From Uranotaenia lowii (lineage: Eukaryota; Arthropoda; Insecta; Diptera; Culicidae), in the NCBI RefSeq assembly GCF_029784155.1, contig NC_073693.1, positions 317,624,351 to 317,688,350 on the forward strand: a DNA stretch of 64,000 nucleotides. Direction: 5' to 3'. Each line of letters opens with the position of its first letter. Position 1 is the stretch's first letter. This document shows positions 35,895-44,985 of this stretch, in pieces. The position numbers and the translations under genes are program-made. The notes beneath the pieces were generated by a model. The model saw only the letters and a list, made by a program, of their open reading frames with translations, had not been told where the DNA came from and searched no databases.

Positions 35895-36655
35895 GGCTAA
35901 GTTCTAGTTCAGTATCAACCTTTAGCGAATTTGAAATTTTATGGCATTAATCGGTTAAGTTGGTTTATCTTATCAGTTTCGGTAGAGTTGTCTATAAAAT
36001 CTCCTCAGTCTGTCTGTGCTCCCCTTTGGAGCGATACAATCGAAGAGCAGGAGTGACCCCAGCTAGAACATACTACTGAGTTACTCCGAACTCAGTCAGT
36101 CCTCTTAAGATAGCGCGCGGGTTTAGACGGTATCATTGTGGTTCTCGTTTGAGCAGTATTATCGGTCGTTTAAAAATACTGTTACATTAAAAATTTTGTA
36201 CAATAAGTGATTGTGATAGTTGTGAAAGTTGGTGATAATTATTCACTGTAAGTGAAGTGGTTTTTACGAAAACCATCACGTAAATATTAATAGTGTGATA
36301 GTGAAGGTTATAAGTGTTTCTGGGTGGGCGTTATTAGCAAACAGAATTTGAGAAAGTTTTGAGTTGTTTGCCTTAATTATTTCCCCCAAGTAGCCCAAAA
36401 GGAAAAAAACATTTTTGTGGCATTATAGAATAATATTGGTTATCATATGTTAAATTTGGTGAATTAATATTTAATTTGGTGCTGAAAATTTTGCGGTCAC
36501 CATCAGAAACCGTACGCTTGTTGTGGTAAGTTCCAATCAATTTTACTTATTCTTCTACTACGAATCCTACTTATTCCCACCCATCTGCAATTACCAATAT
36601 AGAACAACTCTGTGTTTGCTATTCTCTTTGTTGTTGTTGCACCAGCGTTTGCACA
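35895..36655 (+). promoter_or_regulatory. 5' leader of the LTR element
   Basis: About 760 bp between primer site and gag with no long frame. It includes a TATAAAA word at 35993-35999 followed by TCAGT-type initiator words; whether these drive transcription is unknown. Packaging and dimerisation signals would be expected here. Confidence 0.5.
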
Positions 36656-38485
36656 ATGTCTATGGTTGTAAGTGATTTGTTGTCGGAGCAATTGGATTAT
36701 GAATGCTCCATCAGAAAAATTTCAACTTCATTTAATGATGGTCTTAGAATTAAGATCCTCAATCAAACAATTCTGAAGGAGCAGCGAGGAGATATTATAT
36801 CCCCAAAAGTTGGCAAAGCTTTCGATCTTGAGAAAGAAATTGAAATTTTACAGGAATACTTGGATCAACTAATTCCCCCGCTGGATGAAGCCTTGGTGCA
36901 GAAAGATATAATAAAAATTAGACCTTTTATTTCGCAGCTTTGTCACTTGGAGCAACGTGCTTCGAGGATCGTAACTGATGATGAAAATCTCATTCGTGAT
37001 AGGGAAATGATATCAATACAAATCCGGTGTCTTGCTGAAGACTTGCAAAACAGTTTCCCAGATGAATTCGGTGCGACTGCTTCTGATGATAGTTATCAGT
37101 ATACAGTACCGGACGTAGAGCTAGACAAAACTGTGAATGGTTTAGAAAAACGTGTGCAATCAATAATAACTCTAATTAATGAGAAAAATTTTGACAGGGT
37201 AGGCGAGGAGGAAGAAGAATTACCACCTTATGATACAATTTTAAAAACACCAGAGCGTTCGACGGGGGCGGTAAGGAAAACTAGGTTTTGTGCCAACTCT
37301 ACGACGTATGAAAAACCTTTTTACCATAGAGCTACCGGCGACGGGGTAATACGCAACGTTCCGCGGAGTAATATTAATAAATCTAACATTCCTGAGCAAA
37401 CTCGTGATTCGGTTAACTTAGATAATACGGAAATCCATTCGCTCACGCAAAAATTAAATCAGCTTTATACTTCAATAAATAACATTGAAAGTTATTTAAG
37501 TCGCGACGGTGACGGTACGCGGAGTAAAGAGTTCCCTGGGCCAAATTATTCTCATGCTACACATCCTAAACAAAGTGGTAAACCTGTGCACCAATGGAAG
37601 TTAACATTTTCTGGTGAGGGGGGAATAAGTGCTAACGATTTCTTGGATTCTATCTCCATTTTGCAGAATGCCGAAAAGGTTTCGGATCAAGACATGTTAG
37701 CCTCGGTTTTCCATCTTCTCCAGGGTTCGGCGTTGAGGTGGTACCGAGAGAAATACTATGAATTCCGCTCGTGGAGGGACTTCCAACAAAAATTCAGGGA
37801 GCAATATTTGCCTCCTCACTATGACGAGTTGTTGTTGCAGGAGATTGACACCAGGCTTCAAGGGGAAGATGAAACTTTCGCTTCGTATAATTCAGCTATG
37901 TCATTGCTTTTTCGGTGGATCTCAGTCCCTTTCAGCGAAACCCAACAACTTTTCTACCTCCGCAAAAACCTTAATCAGTTCTATTTCGAAAAAGTAGTCA
38001 CCCAAGATCCCAGGACTGTCAAAGAATTGGTATCTTTGTGCCGTAAAATTGAGTCAGGAAAGTTTTTGATGGATCGTAGGAAGTTCGTTCGTAGGATGCC
38101 GTTTTCTTGTTTATTGGAGCCCTCTCTTTCAGCGCCCACGAGGATCAAGGGGTTGAACGTCATCGATGATCATGATTCCGAAAAACTCGATACTGCAGTA
38201 GGGGAGAATACTCTTGAAATAGACTTTTTAAAGAAAGTAGTTAAACCATCTTCGTTTAAAGTGGATAAGGCCACATGCACTTCTTCCAGCACTGAATTTG
38301 GTTCACAAAGATTGCGAACGTGCTGGAATTGCGGTTCGAATGAACATTTTTTACTGCATTGCCCTTTTCCTCGTGAGAGTTTGATCTGCTTTAAGTGTGG
38401 TCAGAAAGATACAACAGTGAAGAATTGCCCTAACAAGGATCAACATCGCCAAGATCCGGGAAACGAACAGGCGAAGTCGCAGTAA
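36656..38485 (+). CDS. gag: gag of the Ty3/gypsy element
   Basis: A 609-residue structural polyprotein that should assemble the virus-like particle and package the RNA. The N-terminal ~300 residues are charged and helix-rich without a clear domain. Residues about 320-450 (WKLTFSGEGGISANDFLDSI, ALRWYREKYYEFRSW, FREQYLPP) match the retrotransposon gag/capsid domain. Near the C-terminus are two zinc knuckles for RNA binding: CWNCGSNEHFLLHC is a regular CX2CX4HX4C, while CFKCGQKDTTVKNC has Thr in place of His, so the second knuckle is degenerate. The start ATG at 36656 is the first in a long open frame. The frame ends at TAA 38483-38485, 21 nt after the slippery GGGAAAC, and overlaps the pol frame. 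Confidence 0.93.
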   Translation: MSMVVSDLLSEQLDYECSIRKISTSFNDGLRIKILNQTILKEQRGDIISPKVGKAFDLEKEIEILQEYLDQLIPPLDEALVQKDIIKIRPFISQLCHLEQRASRIVTDDENLIRDREMISIQIRCLAEDLQNSFPDEFGATASDDSYQYTVPDVELDKTVNGLEKRVQSIITLINEKNFDRVGEEEEELPPYDTILKTPERSTGAVRKTRFCANSTTYEKPFYHRATGDGVIRNVPRSNINKSNIPEQTRDSVNLDNTEIHSLTQKLNQLYTSINNIESYLSRDGDGTRSKEFPGPNYSHATHPKQSGKPVHQWKLTFSGEGGISANDFLDSISILQNAEKVSDQDMLASVFHLLQGSALRWYREKYYEFRSWRDFQQKFREQYLPPHYDELLLQEIDTRLQGEDETFASYNSAMSLLFRWISVPFSETQQLFYLRKNLNQFYFEKVVTQDPRTVKELVSLCRKIESGKFLMDRRKFVRRMPFSCLLEPSLSAPTRIKGLNVIDDHDSEKLDTAVGENTLEIDFLKKVVKPSSFKVDKATCTSSSTEFGSQRLRTCWNCGSNEHFLLHCPFPRESLICFKCGQKDTTVKNCPNKDQHRQDPGNEQAKSQ

Positions 38486-41400
38486 CCGAGGATTGCAGTG
38501 ATTTCGCGAGTAGTTCTTGTCCTCCGTTTACATCTCCGGATTCCCACATTCTTCCGATTAATCATCCTTCGTCTGGTCCTCTATCAACGAATTCGGATTC
38601 GAGTCTTGAAGATACTGATTGTGATTTGGAATCATCCAGTGATATCAGCGATTCAGACCATGCGCTATCTAACAACTTATTTGACCCAGTGTTGTGTACT
38701 ATTGCTGAAGGTGTTCATGGTGATGAGCGCCCTTATTTACAAGTTCGAGTATTAGGTAAATCGTTTGTTGGGCTTCTCGATTCAGGTGCTAGTGTAACCA
38801 TCGCAGGGTCGCAAGAAGATTGGAGGTTGAGACAATTAGGTTTGCAAGAGTTTCCCTCTAGAGTAGTTGTTGCTACAGCTGATGGCACTAAACATGAATC
38901 ATGTTCCTTCATCAATGTGCCTTTCATGGTTGAAGATCGTCTTCGAGTTCTTCCGGTTCATTTGGTACCTACAATAGCGAAACCGTTGATTTTAGGGATT
39001 AATTTTTGGAAGGCATTTAGTATAAAACCCTGTTTTATTGATACTCTTTCCGTAGAGAATTCCATTGCTCCTGTAACGAAACCCACCAACCTTACCAGTC
39101 AGCAACAAGAAATTTTGAATCAAACCATCGATCTTTTCCCTTTTACGGTTGAGGGTCAACTAGGGCGTACCTCGGTGATAGAACACGCGATTGATACAGG
39201 AAACGCCTCCCCCATAAAGCAAAGGTATTACCCTGTTTCGAATCATCGCCTTAAAATGATGCATCAGGAATTAGACAGAATGTTAAGTTTAGGAGTAGTA
39301 GAAGCTTCGACGAGTTCATGGAACAACCCCATCGTTTGTGTTCCGAAAAAGAATGGAAAAGTTCGTCTATGTCTCGATTCACGCAAATTGAACGAAGTTA
39401 CGCGTAAAGATGCCTTTCCTTTGCCTTATATTGAGGATATATTCAGCAAGATCGAAGGCACTAAGTATTTATCCGCCATCGATTTAAGCGATAGTTTTTG
39501 GCAAATTCCCTTAAAGAAAACAGACCGCTGCAAAACGGCCTTCACCATTCCAGGGAGGGGTCTATTTCACTTCAAAGTCATGGCATTTGGGTTGACCAAT
39601 GCTCCGGCGTGCATGAGCCGCGCGATTTCTCAGATTTTGGGATATGATTTGCAGCCAAAAGTTTGGACCTTCCTTGATGATATTCTTATTGCAACAGTGA
39701 CTTTCGAGGATCATATAAAAATGTTGGTTGAGGTTGGTAAACGTCTGAAAAACTCAGGCATTACAGTCAGTCGGGAGAAATCGGCTTTTGGTGTTCCGAG
39801 TGTCAAGTATCTAGGCTATGTATTAGACGAGGAAGGCGTTCACACAGATCCGGATAAAGTTTCCTCGGTAGTTAATTATCCTGCTCCGCGTTCTATTACA
39901 GAAGTGAGACGGTTCTTAGGAATGGCGGGTTATTATCGACGATTTATACCTAATTATGCGAACATCTGTATCCCCCTGACTAACCTTATCAAAAAGAATC
40001 AAAAGTTCTGTTGGTCCTTGGAAGCAGAAAATGCTTTTACGCTGCTAAAGTCTGCTCTAGTATCCTCGGCGGTGTTATCTATTCCTGACTACAAAAAATC
40101 TTTCCGGATTGAGTGTGATGCTAGTGGTTATGCGATAGGAGCTGTCCTTTGTCAGGGAGATGGAATGGAAGAACGGGTCATTGCCTTCATGAGCAAGAAA
40201 CTAACAGGAGCTCAAAAGAATTACAGCGCGTCAGAAAAAGAGTGCTTAGCGGTTATTAAAGCCATAGAACATTTCAGGCATTATGTGGAGGGTTCACACT
40301 TCATCGTGTGTACGGATCATAAGGCTTTAACGTGTCTTAAAAATCTTAAAGATCCATATGGAAGATTGGCTCGTTGGGCGCTTCGTTTGGCATCATACGA
40401 TTTTGAGGTTCGCTATAGAAAGGGCTCTCTTAATACAGTTCCTGATGCCTTGTCCCGTATTCCGGAAGCAGAAGAACAACAGTCGATAGAAGTTATTGAT
40501 CTGGATCGTAGCGATCGTTGGTATGAGGCTCTTCGCGAAAAGGTGCTTCATTCTCCTTCAAATTTTCCTCAATATCGGTTCGTCGACGGAGTTTTGCAGC
40601 GTTACGAGCCGCTCAAAACCCCAGATGCAAGCTTAGCTTGGAAAATTGTAGTACCAGCTAAAAATAGACAGTCTCTTCTTAGCCAATTTCATGATAGTAC
40701 TACCGGTTGTCACCTTGGGATAAGGAAAACGTCACAACGTCTGTGGCAGCATTACTTCTGGCCAGGACTCACTCGGGATGTGAAAAAGTATGTGAAAATG
40801 TGTGAAATTTGTAAGAAATCCAAACCAACTAATAGAAATGAAGTTGCTCCCATGGGAGTCCGGAAACCGTCTGATTATCCGTTTCAGGTAATTTCTTTGG
40901 ACTACGTGACTCATTTTCCTCGTTCGAAATCGGGAAATACTGTGTTGCTCGTGGCAACCGATTGGTTCACTAAATGGGTAATAGCTAAATCGTACCATTC
41001 CGCAACCGCCGCGAACGTTGTAAGTTTTTTTCGTGACGAGATCGTCTTAAAATTCGGTACGCCGGAGATTGTTATTACCGATAACGGAAAACAGTTTGTG
41101 TCTCAAAGTTTTCTGAGTTTGCTAGCCGATTACAATATAAAGCATTGGAAAAATTCTTTTTATCATCCGCAAGCAAATCCTACTGAAAGAACGAACCAAA
41201 TAATTGGAACTTCTATAAGAAGCCTTCTTCACACGGACCAACGCGATTGGGATAAGCATGTTCAAGAAATCGTATGTGCAATCAATACTTCGATACACGA
41301 ATCAACTAAGTTCACTCCTTTCTTTTTAAATTTCGGTAGTGAAATGAGGACTCAAAACTCATTTAACAAGTCAAGTGATGAAGTTCCGGTTGAGAAAAAC

Positions 41401-41697
41401 TTGGAAAAACTGGAAAAAATAAGAGAAATTGTGAAAGTTAACATGGCAGCAGCTTATGAAAAAAGTAAGTCAAGATATGATTTAAGAACACGGCCAATTT
41501 CTTATGCGGAGGGTGAAATTGTTTGGAGGAAAAACTTTGCTCTATCCGACGCGACAAAGGGGTACTCTGCCAAACTGGGCCCGTTGTACATAAAAAGTGT
41601 AGTCCTTAGAAAGCAAGGGTCAAGCTCCTACAAGCTCAAGGATATTGAATCTAATAAAATTGGTGTTTACAGTACAGAACATATAAAAAGAAACTAA
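38434..41697 (+). CDS. pol: pol of the Ty3/gypsy element (PR-RT-RNase H-IN)
   Basis: Open from 38434 (after TAA 38431-38433) to 41697 without its own good ATG, as expected for a frame reached by -1 shifting from gag; a TTG at 38626 is only a nominal start. Residues below are numbered from that TTG. Protease: LLDSGAS with the catalytic Asp at 52. Reverse transcriptase: LCLDSRKLNEVT, IDLSDSFWQIPL and the catalytic FLDD at 349-352 (39670-39681). RNase H: CDASGYAIGA (Asp498), SEKECLAV and TDHKAL. Integrase: an HHCC zinc domain (HLGIRKTS, CEICKKSK), catalytic Asp759, Asp819 and Glu854 (only 34 residues between the last two), then a GPY/F-like KLGPLYI near the C-terminus. The enzymes copy and integrate the element. 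All key residues are present, so it is probably functional. Confidence 0.95.
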   Translation, partial: QGSTSPRSGKRTGEVAVTEDCSDFASSSCPPFTSPDSHILPINHPSSGPLSTNSDSSLEDTDCDLESSSDISDSDHALSNNLFDPVLCTIAEGVHGDERPYLQVRVLGKSFVGLLDSGASVTIAGSQEDWRLRQLGLQEFPSRVVVATADGTKHESCSFINVPFMVEDRLRVLPVHLVPTIAKPLILGINFWKAFSIKPCFIDTLSVENSIAPVTKPTNLTSQQQEILNQTIDLFPFTVEGQLGRTSVIEHAIDTGNASPIKQRYYPVSNHRLKMMHQELDRMLSLGVVEASTSSWNNPIVCVPKKNGKVRLCLDSRKLNEVTRKDAFPLPYIEDIFSKIEGTKYLSAIDLSDSFWQIPLKKTDRCKTAFTIPGRGLFHFKVMAFGLTNAPACMSRAISQILGYDLQPKVWTFLDDILIATVTFEDHIKMLVEVGKRLKNSGITVSREKSAFGVPSVKYLGYVLDEEGVHTDPDKVSSVVNYPAPRSITEVRRFLGMAGYYRRFIPNYANICIPLTNLIKKNQKFCWSLEAENAFTLLKSALVSSAVLSIPDYKKSFRIECDASGYAIGAVLCQGDGMEERVIAFMSKKLTGAQKNYSASEKECLAVIKAIEHFRHYVEGSHFIVCTDHKALTCLKNLKDPYGRLARWALRLASYDFEVRYRKGSLNTVPDALSRIPEAEEQQSIEVIDLDRSDRWYEALREKVLHSPSNFPQYRFVDGVLQRYEPLKTPDASLAWKIVVPAKNRQSLLSQFHDSTTGCHLGIRKTSQRLWQHYFWPGLTRDVKKYVKMCEICKKSKPTNRNEVAPMGVRKPSDYPFQVISLDYVTHFPRSKSGNTVLLVATDWFTKWVIAKSYHSATAANVVSFFRDEIVLKFGTPEIVITDNGKQFVSQSFLSLLADYNIKHWKNSFYHPQANPTERTNQIIGTSIRSLLHTDQRDWDKHVQEIVCAINTSIHESTKFTPFFLNFGSEMRTQNSFNKSSDEVPVEKNLEKLEKIREIVKVNMAAAYEKSKSRYDLRTRPISYAEGEIVWRKNFALSDATKGYSAKLGPLYIKSVVLRKQGSSSYKLKDIESNKIGVYSTEHIKRN
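38458..38464 (+). promoter_or_regulatory. Slippery heptamer GGGAAAC for -1 frameshifting
   Basis: Read in the gag frame as CCG-GGA-AAC, so it is a proper X-XXY-YYZ site. Pol lies in the -1 frame and is open from 38434. GGGAAAC is among the heptamers known to work in retroviral gag-pro shifts. Six nucleotides separate it from the hairpin at 38471. Confidence 0.85.
38471..38507 (+). promoter_or_regulatory. Frameshift-stimulating hairpin
   Basis: GCGAAGTCGC (38471-38480) pairs with GTGATTTCGC (38498-38507) over ten consecutive positions, two of them G-U, around a 17-nt loop that contains the gag stop codon. The 6-nt spacer from GGGAAAC is in the optimal range. Loop pairing downstream (a pseudoknot) was not resolved. 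Confidence 0.7.
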
Positions 41698-42752
41698 TCA
41701 TTAAAATATTATTATTATTATTATTTTTTTTTTGGATTATCATTATTTGAACTTCTTTTCAGAGATGTCTGGATGTTGAAAACATTTAGAAAAAAATATA
41801 TCTTAAGCTCAAGATTTTAGGTTTTAAGGGTGTCGGGTAATTTTAAACAATTCGTAATACATAGCTATAATTAAATGAAAAGTTCACTTTTATTACAAGT
41901 AAAGTACATTCAAATGAATAACGAATTTAGCTCGAGCTTTTGTGGCGATCCTTAAAGAGATTTCGCTGGAGACCTGAGTTCTTTAACGTTGACGGTCAGT
42001 AGCTTCTGAAGTGAAATAGATATGGAGCCTTTGGCGATGATCATATATGACCCCGAGATCAATGGCGGGATCGTTACGCCCTGTAACTCGAAAAAATAGT
42101 TTTGCTTCGATTTCCAAAAACTGCTCGTTGAAATTAGTTTACTTCTTGGGGGTCTCCGGTAACGAATCGATTATTTTCAGTTTGTAAGATGGTTAGTTCC
42201 GGATGTAACTTTAATCTCCTTAATCCACGGTTCTTGAACCCGCGGGCTGGTACCATAAATGAGGAAATAAATAATGAAATGAATAAGGAAAAATGTGTGT
42301 TTAATTCTTTTTATTCGGGATTAAAGATATTCCCCTGAAGGAAGAATCGCAAGGCCCAACACCAAGGAGCATAGAAATATCTTAGCATCTATGCTCCCAA
42401 CGAATTAATATTAAATAAACATGGGAACGTATGGTACTGTTGTCCACGTTTCTTCCTCCCCTGGCTCCAGTCGTCTCTGCGTCCAATACTGCACAGTGGG
42501 CCCGGCCTTGATAAGATGAATAGTGAATGTATTTTTACGATTCACCGGGATGCTGACAAGATCTGGCTGTGTACGTATCATAAGCATAAGCATAAGCATA
42601 AGCATTTTATTCGGGATTAAAGATACAATTTGGCAAATAACTTCGATAACCCTGTCTTTGTTCCCATGACGTGGTATTCCAACGGTGGCTAGAGAAAGTG
42701 GCAAGGCAGATGCATTAAAAAAACCTTGTTTTTTTCTTGAATGAGGGGGTAG
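41698..42752 (+). other. 3' untranslated region of the LTR element, no env; PPT at its end
   Basis: About 1055 bp with no envelope frame on the plus strand. It contains (GCATAA)n at about 42578-42605 and two copies of TTTTATTCGGGATTAAAGAT (about 42308 and 42605). The last bases, GAATGAGGGGGTAG, are the polypurine tract used to prime plus-strand synthesis, directly before the 3' LTR. A 174-codon minus frame (42411-42935) crosses the LTR edge and is antisense noise. Confidence 0.8.
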
Positions 42753-43695
42753 TGTAACGGTCCGTAGTAGACAAAATGGTAATATCCGTAGAATTCCAAT
42801 ACATAATTTGTTCATGTAGCATGTAAGCCTTACTGTGAGTTGATCCCTGTGTAAACGAATTGGGAACGAGCCGGTAAAATAGAATTTCCACCAAAGGACT
42901 TCAGAATAACTTATCGTTATTCTGACAGTCGTCATTGGTTACCAATGGGGACTTTCGTAAGTAGTGGGGAAATGAAGTTTTCTTGGAAAGTGAAAAAGAA
43001 AACCTCGGTCTTAGCCATTTTGGTCCTAAAGCTATGGAGTCGTGAATTTTAAAGTAAGTCGGGAAAAAGTATATTTTACAAGGCGGTATTTACTCGGTCT
43101 TCAATTATCTCTACCCGTGTGATTATTTTCTTAGTACGTGCGATAAGAATTCGGATAAAGTTACGGAAAATTCGTCCAATCAGTAATTCGACTGTCGGTG
43201 GTGAGAAAAAAAAACCCGTATCAAGGCCTAACGGAAATCAACCCCGGTCCGTGGAAGTTTTCCGGCGGTGGCTCAGTGTGCAGGTGAAAGGACGGTTTTC
43301 TCGGTAAGTGACCATTTCAATTATACTTGGTGTTACAAACTTTAAGCATTGTGTTTGCACTTTTTATGCTGCGGAATTCTACGGCTATTACCATTGCGTC
43401 TAAGTGCGTGTACCTGCACGACGTACCCTCATTTCGCCAACCCCATTTTGTATAGTTTCGTTGGAATCCCACCCCTGGGAAGAAAGTCCGGGTTAAAAGC
43501 GACTTCAGCACATCAACTCCTTGAGTTGTTGGCGCTTAAGTGCTGGAAGTTCGTTTGCGCAAATTTTGCTCAGAAATTTACTTTCTCATTTCACGAAGTG
43601 GGTGTAACAGTGGTTTAATAGGGGATTATCGTTTGCAGAAGTTATTTTACCATCTTATTCCAGCTTTAGATTCTGGAAAGGAGCGAGACGGTACA
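42753..43695 (+). repeat. 3' LTR, 943 bp
   Basis: Same length and apparently the same sequence as the 5' LTR; ends GGTACA and is followed by the CAGT target copy (43696-43699). Confidence 0.95.
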
Positions 43696-44494
43696 CAGTC
43701 GCTGGCCAGCTGTATCCCAGTCCCGTACGACTGACATACGAGCGAGGAGGAGTTAATATCGTTGGAAGAATTGCACAACATCGCAAAATCCCTTCAACTG
43801 GAAAAGGCTCCGGGTCCAGATGGTATCCCAAATATTGCAGTTGAGGCCGCGATTATGGAATTTCCAGAAATGTTCCGATCGTTACTGCAAATTTGTATTG
43901 CGGAAAGGATGTTTCCAGAGGTCTGCGAACGGCAGAAGCTGGTTCTGCTGCCCAAACCAGGAAAGCTTGGACGTGCGCAACGCCTTCAATACTGTCAGCT
44001 GGGCAGGGATTGCACCTTTGCCTATAAAAATGAATATACTGAAATATCTCTGCAAATTAGTGGAAAGCTATTTCCAGAACCGAATGCTACAATACATGAC
44101 GAGCGAAGGATTTCAGGAAATGGATGATACAGTTGGAGTACCGCAAGGGTCATTACTGGGCCTGGTCCTTTGGAATGTTACATACGATGAGGTGCTGACA
44201 TTGAGCCTGCCAGAGGGAGTAACGTTGGTTGGTTTTGCGGACGACGTCGTACTACTAGCGACGGGTTACTCAACAGAATTGGTCCAGCTGAGAGCTTCAG
44301 AGGCTGTTGAAGCGGTAGAGAGCTGGATGCCCTCCAAAAGTTTGCAGTTGGCTCATCACAAAACCCAGATGGTCCTGATATCAAACCGGATTTCACCGCA
44401 AACAGGCAGGATTACAGTTAGACCATGCGCTATCGAATTTAAGCGCGAGATTAAATATTCGGTTGTGATGATTGACGACTTGCTAAGCTTTTAA
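43696..44494 (+). pseudogene. Non-LTR ORF2, reverse transcriptase part, internally deleted
   Basis: Continues the element interrupted at 34933. One frame reads LEELHNIAKSLQLEKAPGPD and then GIPNIAVEA...LLPKPGK (RT entry motifs). A second frame reads DVRNAFNTVSWAGIA, GVPQGSLLGLVLWNVTYDEV and the catalytic GFADDVVLLA, then IKYSVVMIDDLLSF. Between PKPGK and DVRNAFN about 60-70 residues that normally carry the SYRPI...GFRKGRST motifs are missing, and the frame shifts near 43975. RT would copy the element RNA at the nick; this copy cannot. The WN-x-x-YD phrase after PQGS fits the R1/LOA group. Confidence 0.82.
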
Positions 44495-44985
44495 AACCAC
44501 GTTGAGTATGTGTGCAAGAAGGGGGCAACAGCAATGGCCAGCGTCAGCGGATGATAATTTCGAGTGTGGTTTCGCCAATCCTTCGGTATGGAGGGGCAGC
44601 CCGGAAATCTGATCTTAACATTCAGTGTAACCAGCAGAAGTTGAACAGTGTACAGAGGCGAATACCGCACCGTTTTGTCGGAGGCTGCATGCGTTGTAGC
44701 GTGAGTCATTCCCATCTCGGTTTTGTTGGTGGAGGACTTCCATTGCTATGAAAATAGAGGCACGAAAAACGTGAGAACACGAGCCAGAGATAGCTCCATG
44801 GACAACTGACGATAGCTGTGACACAGCTCAGAAAAAGGAAGGTGGACCCATCGTTAGATCCCACATATCAAGGAGTGGACGGAGGGAAAGCATGGCGAAG
44901 TGGATTTTTACATAACGCGATTCCTGGCTGGTCATGGATGCTTCATGAAGTAAAGCTGCTGCTACGAACAAAATTGTTGCTTATC
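44495..44985 (+). pseudogene. Non-LTR ORF2 C-terminal remnant
   Basis: After the stop at 44494 the protein continues in shifting frames: NHVEYVCKKGATAMAS, SSVVSPILRYGGAA, an eroded AYRTVS-type segment, and VDFYITRFLAGHGCF near 44905-44945, which in R1/LOA-like proteins precedes the C-terminal zinc-finger region. That terminal part is absent or replaced by the following minisatellite. Confidence 0.6.

Larger units (their letters stand above)
34934..43695 (+). mobile_element. Complete Ty3/gypsy LTR retrotransposon (mdg3/blastopia-like)
   Basis: An 8762-bp element with two 943-bp LTRs, TGT...ACA termini, a 4-bp target duplication, a tRNA-Lys-type primer binding site, gag, pol in the order protease-RT-RNase H-integrase, and a polypurine tract before the 3' LTR. 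gag and pol are both open. The pol order and the FTIPGRGLFHFK and HLGIRK-type phrases point to the mdg3/blastopia side of Ty3/gypsy (inference). There is no envelope frame. The LTR pair read identical line by line, so the insertion is recent and the copy may be active. It interrupts the older non-LTR element in the same orientation. Confidence 0.95.
32042..44985 (+). mobile_element. Decayed R1/LOA-like non-LTR retrotransposon, split by the LTR element
   Basis: Two segments, 32042-34933 and 43696-44985, together form one non-LTR element: a 5' UTR (about 32042-32295), ORF1, then ORF2 with endonuclease, reverse transcriptase and C-terminal parts in the right order. The reading frame resumes across the LTR insertion (LFPQHN... 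before it, the linker and RT after it), with one CAGT target copy on each side. The copy carries stop codons, several frameshifts, an internal RT deletion and a ~200-bp foreign piece, so it is dead. The 5' edge next to the MITE is approximate; the 3' edge merges into a minisatellite. Confidence 0.8.

Noticed and set aside
41698..42752. Envelope gene after pol
   Set aside because: No plus-strand frame of useful length between pol and the 3' LTR.
42411..42935. 174-codon minus-strand frame
   Set aside because: It spans the 3' UTR and LTR edge of the retrotransposon antisense and includes simple repeats.
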